From Thermodesulfovibrio sp. (GTDB lineage: Bacteria > Nitrospirota > Thermodesulfovibrionia > Thermodesulfovibrionales > UBA6898): a DNA stretch of 64,000 nucleotides. This document shows, piece after piece, positions 35,295 to 44,924 of the stretch. Under the pieces are notes generated by a model that ran no database searches, was not told the DNA's origin, and worked only from the letters and a program-made list of their open reading frames with translations. Positions within the stretch are counted from its first letter, which is position 1. The number at the start of each line of letters is the position of its first letter. The translations under genes and the position numbers were made by a program. The stretch spans positions 1 to 64,000 of the forward strand of contig PNOC01000015.1 of assembly GCA_013824615.1 (NCBI GenBank), read 5' to 3'.

Positions 35295-36305
35295 TCAGAA
35301 GAAGCGGCTAAACAGATACCGGATTTTTCTATATTTCCTCTGCAGCCAGAGATTCAGAGAGGGGGGAATGAGGACAGCAATACTCAGGGACAATCTGCGC
35401 AAGGTCCTGTCGAAAGAGGAGGCGCGGGGCCGAAAATCATTAAACAGAAGCGCTTTTTTGAACGCAACCCGTTTCTGTCCCCCGGCACTCAGGAGGTAGA
35501 TGTCATACAGTTCTGCCATCGCCGCAAGACGCTTCAGCAAAAGGCGGCTGTCATAGCCTCGTTCCTGCGAAAGCCTCTGCAGGTGGTCCCTGATAAACTG
35601 TATAATGGCCAGCTCTCTCCTAAGCTTATCAGGGGCAAGCAGATTCCCCCCCGACAGGTTACCGCCGTGCAGCCGGTAATATCCCAGGGATTTCGGTATC
35701 AGCGAGGCTTCCCGCATATAAAGAGGAAGAAGATAATGCAGGTGGATGTCTGCTGCTATCCTGAAATCTTCAGGCAGAGGCATCATGTTCTTCAGGCAGT
35801 CTTTTTTTATGGCCATGCCGGAGGTCGGAGAATACCAGGGAAGGTCCCCCCCCAGATAGGACTCGAGATAGCTGCCTTTGCCGGGCTCAGGGTATACGTA
35901 CCTGTCGAGAAGCCGGCGGCTGTTGTCAACTACATCCATATAGTGGTAGACAAAGTCCATTGCAGGAGATCGCCCAAACTCCATCGCCACCTCCTGCAGC
36001 TTTGAAGGGCTCCAGTAATCGTCCGAATCGAGGAAGGCGATTACTTCTCCCCTTGCAGCCTCGACCCCGACATTAAAAGCAGACGCCTGCCCCCCGTTGG
36101 CTTTATATATATACGAAATTCTGTCCCCGTATTTCCTGACCCGCTCAGCAGTATCGTCAGTCGAACCGTCATCAACAACAATAATCTCAAACTGTTCAGG
36201 AGAAAAGCTCTGGAAAAGCACACTGTCAATCGCCTCTTCTATATAGACCCCATAGTTATAGGTATTGATAAGGACCGAAAAAAAGGGCTGAGGGACGGAC
36301 GGCAC
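35295..36305 (-). CDS. Glycosyltransferase family 2
   Basis: A 336-aa GT-A fold glycosyltransferase. FSVLINTYNYG opens the nucleotide-binding fold; VVDDGSTDDT and AFLDSDDYW (DxD-type metal site) follow. C-terminal residues 285-336 are basic and hydrophobic, suggesting membrane association. The start is GTG 36305, which overlaps the stop of the preceding gene by 1 base. Sugar specificity is unknown. Confidence 0.9.
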   Translation of the reverse strand: MPSVPQPFFSVLINTYNYGVYIEEAIDSVLFQSFSPEQFEIIVVDDGSTDDTAERVRKYGDRISYIYKANGGQASAFNVGVEAARGEVIAFLDSDDYWSPSKLQEVAMEFGRSPAMDFVYHYMDVVDNSRRLLDRYVYPEPGKGSYLESYLGGDLPWYSPTSGMAIKKDCLKNMMPLPEDFRIAADIHLHYLLPLYMREASLIPKSLGYYRLHGGNLSGGNLLAPDKLRRELAIIQFIRDHLQRLSQERGYDSRLLLKRLAAMAELYDIYLLSAGGQKRVAFKKALLFNDFRPRASSFDRTLRRLSLSIAVLIPPSLNLWLQRKYRKIRYLFSRFF

Positions 36306-37258
36306 TATGATGCAGCCCTGCCTGATCCCAGGAGTCCCCTGAAAAGGCCCATCTTCTGGGACAGATAACGACGGACCGTTTTTACATCTTTTTCGTCCCG
36401 TGGCGCAACCGTAGCCCTTACCAGGGCAATGCAGGCCGATGCTATCTGAAGAAAAGTAATAACCAGGCCCCGCGCAGTCCCGATATTTCGCTGATAAAAG
36501 ACGAGCATGCTCCGGTCAAATACTTCCGACCTGCTGTCCAGAGGAGATGCAGATCCATAATGGATAACCCCGGCTGCAGGGTGATACCAGATCTGGTGCC
36601 CGAATTTCCTTGCGCGATAGCACCAGTCCTGTTCTTCAAAGTACATGAAATAGTCTTCCGAGAAATCACCGATTGACTCCAACGCTGCCTGGCGTATCAG
36701 CATACAACAGCCATGCAGAAAATCGACCTCAAGCGTCTGGTCTTCGTGCCAACAGAGCCGGGGGAACAGTCGGTGCAGAATATCATTACTGATAAACCTC
36801 TCAGTCCCTGAGAGGTAAAGCAGTGCCCCTGCAACCGTGGGAAAGCAGAAGCCCTTGTTCTGCAGCGTGCCGTCGGCATTGAATATCTTGGGGCCGACTG
36901 CAGCTGCACGCGGATGATCGTCCATAAATCTTAGCAGCGTTTCAAGCGAAGCCTGCTGCAAAAAAGCATCACTATTAAGCAGAAGAATATATTTGCCCCG
37001 CGCAACCCGTATGGCCTGATTGTTCGCCCGCGCAAACCCCAGATTCTCCGAATTTTTCAGGACCGTTATCCGTGCATCCTGCAAGGCTTCAACAGCCTCC
37101 GAACTGCCATCGGAAGAGGCATTGTCCACAATGATAATTTCGCAGCTCAGACCGCAACAATTCTCAAAAACAGCAGCAAGGCACTTCAGGAGCAGGTCCT
37201 TTGTGTTGAAGGATATGATGATGATCGAGAGGGTTATCATCTCAGTCAAGTGAGACAT
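36305..37258 (-). CDS. Glycosyltransferase family 2, rhamnosyltransferase-like
   Basis: A 317-aa GT2 enzyme of the WbbL-like group: IIIISFNTKDLLLKC, VDNASSDGSS, LLNSDAF as DxD, and DWCYRARKFGHQIWYHP. Its best-known relatives add rhamnose, but the sugar cannot be fixed from sequence. A C-terminal hydrophobic stretch is present (about 265-290). I choose ATG 37258, with GAGGAAGGGG upstream, rather than the far upstream start that would overlap the methyltransferase gene. Confidence 0.88.
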   Translation of the reverse strand: MSHLTEMITLSIIIISFNTKDLLLKCLAAVFENCCGLSCEIIIVDNASSDGSSEAVEALQDARITVLKNSENLGFARANNQAIRVARGKYILLLNSDAFLQQASLETLLRFMDDHPRAAAVGPKIFNADGTLQNKGFCFPTVAGALLYLSGTERFISNDILHRLFPRLCWHEDQTLEVDFLHGCCMLIRQAALESIGDFSEDYFMYFEEQDWCYRARKFGHQIWYHPAAGVIHYGSASPLDSRSEVFDRSMLVFYQRNIGTARGLVITFLQIASACIALVRATVAPRDEKDVKTVRRYLSQKMGLFRGLLGSGRAAS

Positions 37259-37314
37259 TGGCTTAAACCCCTTCCTCAACCAGGAAGTGGAGAAAGGAGA
37301 ATGCGACTGCCACC

Positions 37315-38349
37315 TTACACTGAGCTCCCTTTTCTGGTTTTGGAAAGCACAATAATACATTCAATGCCATTCTCATGAATACACTCAAGCAGAAATTGAT
37401 TATCCAGATAACTTCGGGCATCAGCAACGAAACCCTCGAGGCCTTTTCGGTCCCAAACATGGAAGTGAATTCGAAGGTCAGCTGTCTCCAATTTTTTTGC
37501 CCTGGTCATGATTTCCTCCTGCCTATGGTTGTTTTCTACAAATTCAATCCATTCGGCATAATGCATCAGACGGGAAACAGCAGGACTCTCCTTGTCATCG
37601 CGAACGAGATGCTCAAACGATGTAAGAGGCCGTGTCTTATCAAAAGTGTAATCCTTGTTGGGCACAGCATAGTAAATTATTCCGCCCGGCCTCAGTTTAG
37701 ACAAATGCGTCCTGAGGGTTCCCAAGGGGTTTTGACAGTGTTCCAGAAAATGATTTGCAATGATAAAGTCAATAGATTCATCCTCAATGGCAGACAAATA
37801 TTCCCCATCGTCAAGGATGTCTATTGGAACGCTTTTCAGTTCAGGGAACCTTAAATTGTTCTCTTCAGCAGATAATATATCAACATATCGCACTATGGTG
37901 TTTTCCTCAACCTGGAGAGGAGCATGATGAGCGCCAATCTCTATGCCATTTCCCCGAATGTATTTCCTGCTAAACTCATGTCTTGTCTTAATCCATTGGG
38001 GGGTATCCGACAACTCGGACACATTATTCTGTATAATATATGTATCGGCAGCAGTGCATTTCGTATATACCCTCACATTGCTGTCTAAAGGATATCCTTC
38101 TGCTATCTCGTCAATTTCAGCGTCGGCAACTCGCTGTATATCTTCGCCCCGAAATCCGGCTTTCTGGAAAATTTCAGGTGAAATGACCCAACGCTTCTTC
38201 GCATCCTCAATATAATAAACCCTGCCGCCATCAGTACCTTCTATCCCGGTAAGCAGCTTACCTTCAAATCTGCCCGGCCCCTTAGTCCGGATGAACGATT
38301 TGCAGCTATCAATAATATTTTTCCAGAGCGATGTTATTTTAATCTTCAT
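37315..38349 (-). CDS. Methyltransferase with N-terminal KRWI-type domain
   Basis: A 344-aa protein. Residues about 25-90 form a small domain with GGRVYYIEDAKKRWVISPEI and later GYPLDSN, of the type found in repeats that read 'vYLIengkKRWIps'. From about 120 a class I methyltransferase follows: RGNGIEIGAHHAPL, then ANHFLEHCQNPLGTL. The same domain pair is at the C-terminal half of the 827-aa protein (40517-43000), so the two are paralogues. ATG 38349 is chosen over GTG 38373 because of GGTGGA just before it. The acceptor is presumably the cluster's glycan. Confidence 0.8.
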   Translation of the reverse strand: MKIKITSLWKNIIDSCKSFIRTKGPGRFEGKLLTGIEGTDGGRVYYIEDAKKRWVISPEIFQKAGFRGEDIQRVADAEIDEIAEGYPLDSNVRVYTKCTAADTYIIQNNVSELSDTPQWIKTRHEFSRKYIRGNGIEIGAHHAPLQVEENTIVRYVDILSAEENNLRFPELKSVPIDILDDGEYLSAIEDESIDFIIANHFLEHCQNPLGTLRTHLSKLRPGGIIYYAVPNKDYTFDKTRPLTSFEHLVRDDKESPAVSRLMHYAEWIEFVENNHRQEEIMTRAKKLETADLRIHFHVWDRKGLEGFVADARSYLDNQFLLECIHENGIECIIVLSKTRKGSSV

Positions 38350-38510
38350 TTCCACCAATAGTGCCCTCAGCACTCACCATGAGCATGCAGTCGCACGCCC
38401 ATGCATGTCGTCGTTGCATTGCATAATCGTCCCAATATACTGCCCAAAGTTGAATCACAGACAAATTTCCGCTGGAGCTGCCGTCAACAGACACGCGAGA
38501 AAACAACCCG

Positions 38511-40520
38511 TTAATTGCCGTCCAAAGCATATGTTGGAATTCTTGATATTATCGATCTGAGTCTGTCGTGCATTGCAATCCTGTTTATATAGCCTGTGAA
38601 CATAATTTTCACTATTATTTGAGTCCTTTCTTCATTCGGCTGGAGGGTTCCGAAGTCGATCACGGTGCCATGCCATTTCCACTCAGTATTATCGTAAGGA
38701 GACAGCGGAGTCGTTGTATCGATATTCGACAGCAAATTCTCGTATTTAAACCAGTCAGGCCTGCTCGGAGCATATCCGAACGGGTCAAGGCTATTGACTT
38801 GCCCCGGCGCAGAACTGGAAAACACCTCGCTCCAAAGCTTGTTCCAGGTTGCGTGATATCTGATTCCTGCGGATTCCGGGGGGGCATATGTTGCGGCAAA
38901 CATGCCGCCATTTCTGTCATTATACATCCCGACCCAATTATTTTTATTAGCCCTGTTGGAATCATCAATGTACCATGCCCGGGAGAATTCATACTCACCG
39001 TCATCCCAATACTGATGAACATCTTTCTGGTTCGGCTCACCCTGCGTCATCCATGCCCCATCCTGAAAAACATAGATAAACCGGAGCGGTTGATCATGCC
39101 TGTTTCTGATTTTTATAGTCATGGGAACATAATTTTCGCTGTATGTCATATCATGCTGCACGGTAATGTCCGCAGGGGGAAGAATTCCGCTCCCCTTGTT
39201 GATACTGGACGTCAACGGATTATATCCATCGCCGGCATTGTACTGATGTCTTAAAAAAGCTTTCTGTCTCTCCTCGAGAAGACCGTGATGCACTGTCCAG
39301 TTCAGGCCGTATGCCCTCACCCAAGATGAAAAAGAATCATCGTAGGAAATAATCAGATCATCAGGAATACAGAAATAGTCGAACATATCATAGAAATTAT
39401 AGGTAAAGAAATGTTCATAAAATCCCCCTTCCATAATTGCCCTGTCCCCAAAGGTCATGGAAATATCAGTTACATTGCTTCGATAGATTTTTCTGTCCCA
39501 ATGATCGGGGGTCAGATCCAACCATGCAAAATACTCTATACCGTTTCCCGCTGAAACGGTAAATACCCTGAACGCAAGGTCCTGAGCCGTCGAACCGCTT
39601 TCTTGCCACAAGTGGCCGCCGGGATAAGGATCTCCAGAAGACACCCAGGCAGTGACCGAGTCATCCATTGATGATTCAGGAGATTCCAGTACTATGTAGT
39701 ACTGGGTCCCCTTCGAGGACTTTACCGGCGTAAATTCAAATCTGTGCCAATTGTTATTATCCAACTGCGAAGCATTCACTCTCACCACAGCCAGGTCTGC
39801 GATTTCGGAATTCAGATCATCTTTCAGGTGAAAGATAATTTCTTTTGTATTGGCCCGACCATACGTCCCGAACATAACATCAACCATCTGTATCAGGCCG
39901 TTCATAACAAAACTCTGAATGACCTGATTGCCGGATATAATATTCCCCGCTGTCAAATTCATCTGAGGTTGATCAATGACACATTCAGCGGGAACAGTAA
40001 TTCCCAGCGCTACATTCTCTATCGTAACGGCACCATTAACTATCGTAAGAGAGTCGATAGTTGTAGACTGGTTGTTGCTCGTAAAATTGCAATCGTAGCC
40101 ACCCTTCAACGTGACCGGGATATCCCGACTGAGCAGCAGGCTCTCGGCAAGGTCCCTGGCACGGACTTCTATTATTTCATTTTCAAGCGCTTCATCATAG
40201 GCATTTTGAAAAACGGGAAAGTACACAGGAGTCGTTCTCATTATCATGACAGGCTGCGGTGAACATTCCGACACGCTAAGGCCGGCCCCGGCCGCCTGAC
40301 TGCCCGAAGCCAATCCTCCGGATTTTGAAACAGGGAGAAAAACCGTGCCGGAATTGCCATTCAGAACGTTTTCCGTGTCCAAAACGGTTCCTTTACCCGC
40401 CATAACAGCTGCATCTGCAGAAAACGAAAAAGTGACAATCAGGAAACATAACACCGGGAATACAAGTCCCGGTTGCACACCCGTTGCAAAAATCCGGCAA
40501 TCCCTGCCAAATCTGCTCAT
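38511..40520 (-). CDS. Secreted protein with GGYDC motif and a module shared with a methyltransferase
   Basis: A 669-aa exported protein with a signal peptide of about 38 residues ending at ADA. Residues about 130-180 hold VTLKGGYDCNFTSNNQ, a surface-protein motif also present in the right-edge gene. Residues about 190-320 resemble a beta module in the adjacent 827-aa protein (IQSFVMNGLIQMVDVMFG there matches VQSFFTTGAICQIDIMFE). The C-terminal 340 residues are beta-rich and aromatic-rich without a recognised catalytic motif. The ATG overlaps the stop of the methyltransferase gene by 4 bases. It may bind or modify the exported glycan; the function is not known. Confidence 0.75.
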   Translation of the reverse strand: MSRFGRDCRIFATGVQPGLVFPVLCFLIVTFSFSADAAVMAGKGTVLDTENVLNGNSGTVFLPVSKSGGLASGSQAAGAGLSVSECSPQPVMIMRTTPVYFPVFQNAYDEALENEIIEVRARDLAESLLLSRDIPVTLKGGYDCNFTSNNQSTTIDSLTIVNGAVTIENVALGITVPAECVIDQPQMNLTAGNIISGNQVIQSFVMNGLIQMVDVMFGTYGRANTKEIIFHLKDDLNSEIADLAVVRVNASQLDNNNWHRFEFTPVKSSKGTQYYIVLESPESSMDDSVTAWVSSGDPYPGGHLWQESGSTAQDLAFRVFTVSAGNGIEYFAWLDLTPDHWDRKIYRSNVTDISMTFGDRAIMEGGFYEHFFTYNFYDMFDYFCIPDDLIISYDDSFSSWVRAYGLNWTVHHGLLEERQKAFLRHQYNAGDGYNPLTSSINKGSGILPPADITVQHDMTYSENYVPMTIKIRNRHDQPLRFIYVFQDGAWMTQGEPNQKDVHQYWDDGEYEFSRAWYIDDSNRANKNNWVGMYNDRNGGMFAATYAPPESAGIRYHATWNKLWSEVFSSSAPGQVNSLDPFGYAPSRPDWFKYENLLSNIDTTTPLSPYDNTEWKWHGTVIDFGTLQPNEERTQIIVKIMFTGYINRIAMHDRLRSIISRIPTYALDGN

Positions 40521-43000
40521 CGGAGCAATACTCCATCAAGGACCTGCAGCGCCCTGGCCAGGTCAGTCCTGAGCTTTCCAATCTCCTGAAGGATCTGATT
40601 CTGCGGGGCATCAGTTCCGGCAGCAACCGAATCAGCATCGACCCGGTAGACACAGATGATTTCGTTCGTCGTCCTTCTCCCCGGATCAGAGCTATAAGGG
40701 TCGGCCGCAGATTCAAAGCTGACCGTCCGCTTCCCGAAAGCAGCCGCAGCCATGATCACTTGCCTGAAAAGTGTCTCATTGAAGGCATGCCAGTGCAGAT
40801 CGTTTTCAGGTGCTTTTGCGCATTCGTGAGTTTTTCGGGCTATCTCAAGTTTCTCCAGCTCTTTCGCAAAACCATCATCGATCCAGCCCATAACAAATGA
40901 GTAGATATGTTCCCTCGATTCAAAGCTGTCGTCGTTCCTCCTGAGCAGATAATCCAGCAGAAGGTGTGCGAAAGACGGAAAGAGCCTCCCCTTGTCGGGA
41001 CAGCAATCCGCATCCGGAACGGAAAGGACAACGGTACCGCCATCCTTTACATAGCTATGCCACTCAAGCAGCGCTCCGATGGGATCTGAAAGGTGTTCCA
41101 GCACATGGTGAGCTATAAGAAAATCAGCCTTTTCAGGGAATCTTTCACGAAAGACATCCAGAGAATAGACCTTATTGATACCCGATATTTCTACCTTAAA
41201 AAGTTCAGCCAATTCCCTTTCGCTGCGCTTATCGTAGTATTCGCATTCCACCCCCGGGGGAAGAGGATGCGGGGAGACTCCAGCCCCAATCTCAATTCCC
41301 GTGCCGCGAAGATAAGGAGATGCTACATCATGCCGAATATTTGATGCTGCAGCAATAGGCTCGCCGGTTGGAACCGCATTGAGCGTTTCTGCACCCACGG
41401 TGCGAATCTGATTCCACTTAAAACCACATTTCTCGAACACGGACGGGGAAGTTATCCATCTTTTCTGGCCCTTTTCAATTAAATATACTTTCCCTTCGTT
41501 AGAACCATCTTTTCCTCTGACTAAGGCCCCTTCAAATATCCTGCAAGATGCTTTTTCCCTGGCAAGGTATTCTTGATACTGCAGGTATGATCTAGTCGGA
41601 CCAAACACCTTAAACACAATATCTCTGTCCATTCTCTTTCCGTTAACCAGCAACTCGCCATCAGCAAAGCATTTAAGATCAGAGGCTTTCACCGTAACCG
41701 GGCTGCCGCTAACAGCGCGAAGTGATTCTATAATTATATAGAACCACCCTGTTGACGACTGCAGGGGTTTGAATTTAATTTCGCACCATTCGTTCCCCGC
41801 CAGGTCAGCACCCTTTATCTCCTCAAAAACAAGGTCAGCATCGGAGCAGAGGTCATCCTTCAGCCTGATGCTGACATCACCGGAAGTTTCCCGTCCAAAC
41901 ACTTCAAACATTATATCGATCTGACAAATTGCTCCCGTGGTAAAAAAAGACTGCACAACCTTCACCTGCCCCCGTATTTCATCGAGACAGGAGTGACAAT
42001 TGTATTGGCAGATGATTGGACGGGGTCTCGTAAACGATTCATCGATAAAATCCAGCCCTGCTTCCGGGGCCGGGAGTTCCTTTTGAGGCAAGGGAGCCTC
42101 AGCAAGGAATACGGCTCCGAAGGTTGGTTCTCTGTATCCAAGGTCATCAACCTCGACTTGCTTGAGCACAAAATCCTTTTCTGTGAATGTTTCGTCCTCC
42201 GGCGTATTGTTGAAATCCGTCGAAATTGAGCTATCCTTAGCAATATGAGAAAAACAGCGCACATGTTTAAAATATTTCTTTAGCACATAATCCCATTGCG
42301 TGGGAGCCCAGATATTCAGGTGCTGAAAAATACCCATATTATTTTTTTTATCAGCATCAGACACGATTGAGGGCACAACGATAAACAGCTTACCCGTGGG
42401 TTTCAGCACCCTGCATAATCCATACAAGAAGGCCGGCACGTTTTCAATATGCTCCAGCACATTGGATGAAAAAACAAAATCAAAGTAATTGCTGTCAAAT
42501 CCGGTGATATTCTCCAAATCCATCTGTTTGTAAGCAAGATTGTTCATTCTGAAAAAACGAGCGCTGAACGCTACTGCAGCAGGACTCAATTCTATGCCAA
42601 TGACATTGCAATTTCCCTGACTGGAGAGATATGCAGTCCCATATCCGCTACCGGAGCCGGCATCGAGTATACTGGATCCATTTTCAATGAAGGGCAGAGA
42701 CAGATAATAAAGAGAAAGATGGGCGTAAAAACAGTTATTCGGAAAAAGATGGGTTATCCTTTCGCCATATTCCATGATGTCTTTCGCTGTGTCCTTATTC
42801 TTGCGATATTCGGCAAGCAGTTTTTCTTTCCTGAAATCAACGAAAGCCGCCGGCCTTCTCCTTTTCATTCCATGCAAAGACAGGAGTTGTCCGAGGTAAT
42901 GTATCGGTCTTGGCAGTTTCATTTTATATAGTATCTTTCTGAATATACGTATGTTTTGATCTGATTTTAGCATATATCCATTTCGAATGAACCACTTCAT
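40517..43000 (-). CDS. Double methyltransferase with central beta module and KRWI-type domain
   Basis: An 827-aa fusion. Methyltransferase 1 has ILDAGSGSGYGTAYL near residue 112 and NVLEHIENVP. A beta-sandwich-like module follows at about 340-470. A KRWI-type domain is at about 490-560 (KVYLIEKGQKRWITSPSVFE). Methyltransferase 2 starts RGTGIEIGAGVSPHPL near 565, with AHHVLEHLSDPIGAL. A short coiled coil ends the protein. Two different methylations, or catalysis plus glycan binding and length control as in WbdD-type capping enzymes, are possible. The start is uncertain: ATG 43000 or ATG 42922. Confidence 0.8.
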   Translation of the reverse strand: MKWFIRNGYMLKSDQNIRIFRKILYKMKLPRPIHYLGQLLSLHGMKRRRPAAFVDFRKEKLLAEYRKNKDTAKDIMEYGERITHLFPNNCFYAHLSLYYLSLPFIENGSSILDAGSGSGYGTAYLSSQGNCNVIGIELSPAAVAFSARFFRMNNLAYKQMDLENITGFDSNYFDFVFSSNVLEHIENVPAFLYGLCRVLKPTGKLFIVVPSIVSDADKKNNMGIFQHLNIWAPTQWDYVLKKYFKHVRCFSHIAKDSSISTDFNNTPEDETFTEKDFVLKQVEVDDLGYREPTFGAVFLAEAPLPQKELPAPEAGLDFIDESFTRPRPIICQYNCHSCLDEIRGQVKVVQSFFTTGAICQIDIMFEVFGRETSGDVSIRLKDDLCSDADLVFEEIKGADLAGNEWCEIKFKPLQSSTGWFYIIIESLRAVSGSPVTVKASDLKCFADGELLVNGKRMDRDIVFKVFGPTRSYLQYQEYLAREKASCRIFEGALVRGKDGSNEGKVYLIEKGQKRWITSPSVFEKCGFKWNQIRTVGAETLNAVPTGEPIAAASNIRHDVASPYLRGTGIEIGAGVSPHPLPPGVECEYYDKRSERELAELFKVEISGINKVYSLDVFRERFPEKADFLIAHHVLEHLSDPIGALLEWHSYVKDGGTVVLSVPDADCCPDKGRLFPSFAHLLLDYLLRRNDDSFESREHIYSFVMGWIDDGFAKELEKLEIARKTHECAKAPENDLHWHAFNETLFRQVIMAAAAFGKRTVSFESAADPYSSDPGRRTTNEIICVYRVDADSVAAGTDAPQNQILQEIGKLRTDLARALQVLDGVLLR

Positions 43001-43069
43001 TTGTGACGAGCTTTTTACCTGGAGCCAGGAATAGTACCTTTTCCCGGTTTTCTCCTGTGCGGCAAAATG

Positions 43070-44824
43070 CTACCTCTTTGCTGACCCAGGAAAAGCCGTT
43101 GCAAACCAGTAGCACATGATAAACAGCGTCCATACCTGCAGATGGGCATCGTTTTCTTTTCTGTAATAGCTTTCAATAAATTTCCTTGCATATCTCAGAT
43201 TAATTACTTCGGTCAGGGATGATGTATTCAGTGTTTCCAAAACGTCCATTACCAGAGGCTTGAATGTCTTCATCATCCCCTGAACCGGCACGGTAAAACC
43301 CATCTTGGGCCTTTTGATTATCACCTCCGGTATGCGGGATTTCAATGCAGTCTTCAGCAGCCATTTTTGAGTGCCCTCTGAGGCTATTTTATAATCCTGG
43401 GGCAGTGAGGCTGCAAACTCAAACAACTTCTTGTCAAGAAACGGAAAGCGGCCTTCGAGCGAATGGGCCATGAGAATTTTATCGGCTTTCATCATAAGGT
43501 TCTCGGGCACCCATGTTTTCATATCATAGGCCAACATACCGTTTAACAGAGGATAATCCTCAAAATATTTCTTGAACCTGGGTGTGTGGTCCGGCATAAA
43601 GCCATTGTTCAGGAAATCATTGGAATTTGGAAAATACCAACTTCGCCTCATGAATTCATCAAACCTCTTGCTGTAGGGCACCCCTGCCTCCACGAGATGC
43701 CTGTATTGCAGATAGCCCCCAAAAAGTTCGTCCCCACCTTCTCCTGACAGAACGACGGTAACATGTTTTTTTATCTCTCTCGCGAGAATATACAAAGGAA
43801 AACAGGCAGGATCTGCAATCGGTTCATCAAGCGCCCTGACGACGGAGTCAACACTATTCATCAATTCTTCCGGTGTCGTGATGATCTCAATATGTTCAAG
43901 ACCATATTCCCTGGCAACTGCACGTGAAAATTCGAATTCGTTAATATCGGGGAACCCGATATTGAATGTCTTAAGATGTGCCCCGCAGGAATGGATCAGG
44001 CAGGCTATTGCGCTCGAATCAATGCCGCCGCTCAACAGAACACCTATGGGGACCTCACCCATGAGCTGAGATTTGACTGCGGAGAGCAGCAGGTCGGACA
44101 GTTCTTGCTGTACCTCTTTGAGTGCAGGGCGCGGATAGGGATCGGTATAGGAAACGTCCCAGTATCTGAACTGTGCCGATCTGCCGCGTTTAATCTCCAG
44201 ATATGTGCCTGATTCCAATTTCCTGATCTTACCAAAAAAGGTGAACGGGGCCTGAACATACCTGAAGGTGAGATAATCCTGAATGCCGGCAGCATCCAGA
44301 GAAAGATCAACCCCCGGAAGACCGAGTATCCCTTTCAGTTCTGACGAAAAAATTATCTGCTCGGCATCCTCATAGACATACAGCGGCTTTATCCCAAAGC
44401 AGTCCCTGGCCAGGTAAATGACATCAGTCCGGTCATCCCATAAGCAGAAGGCAAACATACCATTGAGCTCTTTTAAAAAAGCAGTCCCATACTCCTCGTA
44501 GCCCCTCAATATCACTTCCGTATCAGTATTTGTATGAAACTGATAGCCCCTGTTCTTCAGATCATCCCGAAGTGCGGTATAGTTATATATCTCTCCGTTA
44601 TAAACAAGTCCAATGCTCCTGTCTTCATTGTAGATAGGCTGATGGCCACCCGAAATATCAACAATCGAGAGCCTGCGATGGATGCATCCGTGATTTTTCC
44701 CTATATGTTCTCCGTGGTCGTCAGGACCTCGATGAATCAGCAGGGGGCCCAAGGCCGCAAGGCAGGCCTTTATCCTTGCCTGAGGCAACGCCTGCTTTCC
44801 GATAATGCCTGCTATTCCACACAT
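43070..44824 (-). CDS. asnB: Glutamine-hydrolysing asparagine synthase family protein
   Basis: A 584-aa AsnB-type amidotransferase. ATG 44824 is chosen because it places the nucleophile Cys at position 2 (MCGIAGIIG). The glutaminase domain covers about 1-200. The synthetase domain has the pyrophosphate loop LLSGGIDSSAIA near 265. In polysaccharide clusters such proteins often amidate uronic acids or make modified amino acids rather than free asparagine. Whether this one serves the glycan is inference from its place between two glycan genes. Confidence 0.92.
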   Translation of the reverse strand: MCGIAGIIGKQALPQARIKACLAALGPLLIHRGPDDHGEHIGKNHGCIHRRLSIVDISGGHQPIYNEDRSIGLVYNGEIYNYTALRDDLKNRGYQFHTNTDTEVILRGYEEYGTAFLKELNGMFAFCLWDDRTDVIYLARDCFGIKPLYVYEDAEQIIFSSELKGILGLPGVDLSLDAAGIQDYLTFRYVQAPFTFFGKIRKLESGTYLEIKRGRSAQFRYWDVSYTDPYPRPALKEVQQELSDLLLSAVKSQLMGEVPIGVLLSGGIDSSAIACLIHSCGAHLKTFNIGFPDINEFEFSRAVAREYGLEHIEIITTPEELMNSVDSVVRALDEPIADPACFPLYILAREIKKHVTVVLSGEGGDELFGGYLQYRHLVEAGVPYSKRFDEFMRRSWYFPNSNDFLNNGFMPDHTPRFKKYFEDYPLLNGMLAYDMKTWVPENLMMKADKILMAHSLEGRFPFLDKKLFEFAASLPQDYKIASEGTQKWLLKTALKSRIPEVIIKRPKMGFTVPVQGMMKTFKPLVMDVLETLNTSSLTEVINLRYARKFIESYYRKENDAHLQVWTLFIMCYWFATAFPGSAKR

Positions 44825-44924
44825 ACTACATATTCCGCGGAACACTTTCCGCACACCCTCTCCAAATGGTGGGGAGAAACATCACCACGCGCTATCCTCA
44901 AAACTATTGTCCTGCTTATTGGCA

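Noticed and set aside
38339-38530. A 63-codon minus-strand frame between the 669-aa gene and the methyltransferase gene
   Set aside because: It overlaps both neighbours, has unusual composition and no conserved look; more likely an untranslated gap.
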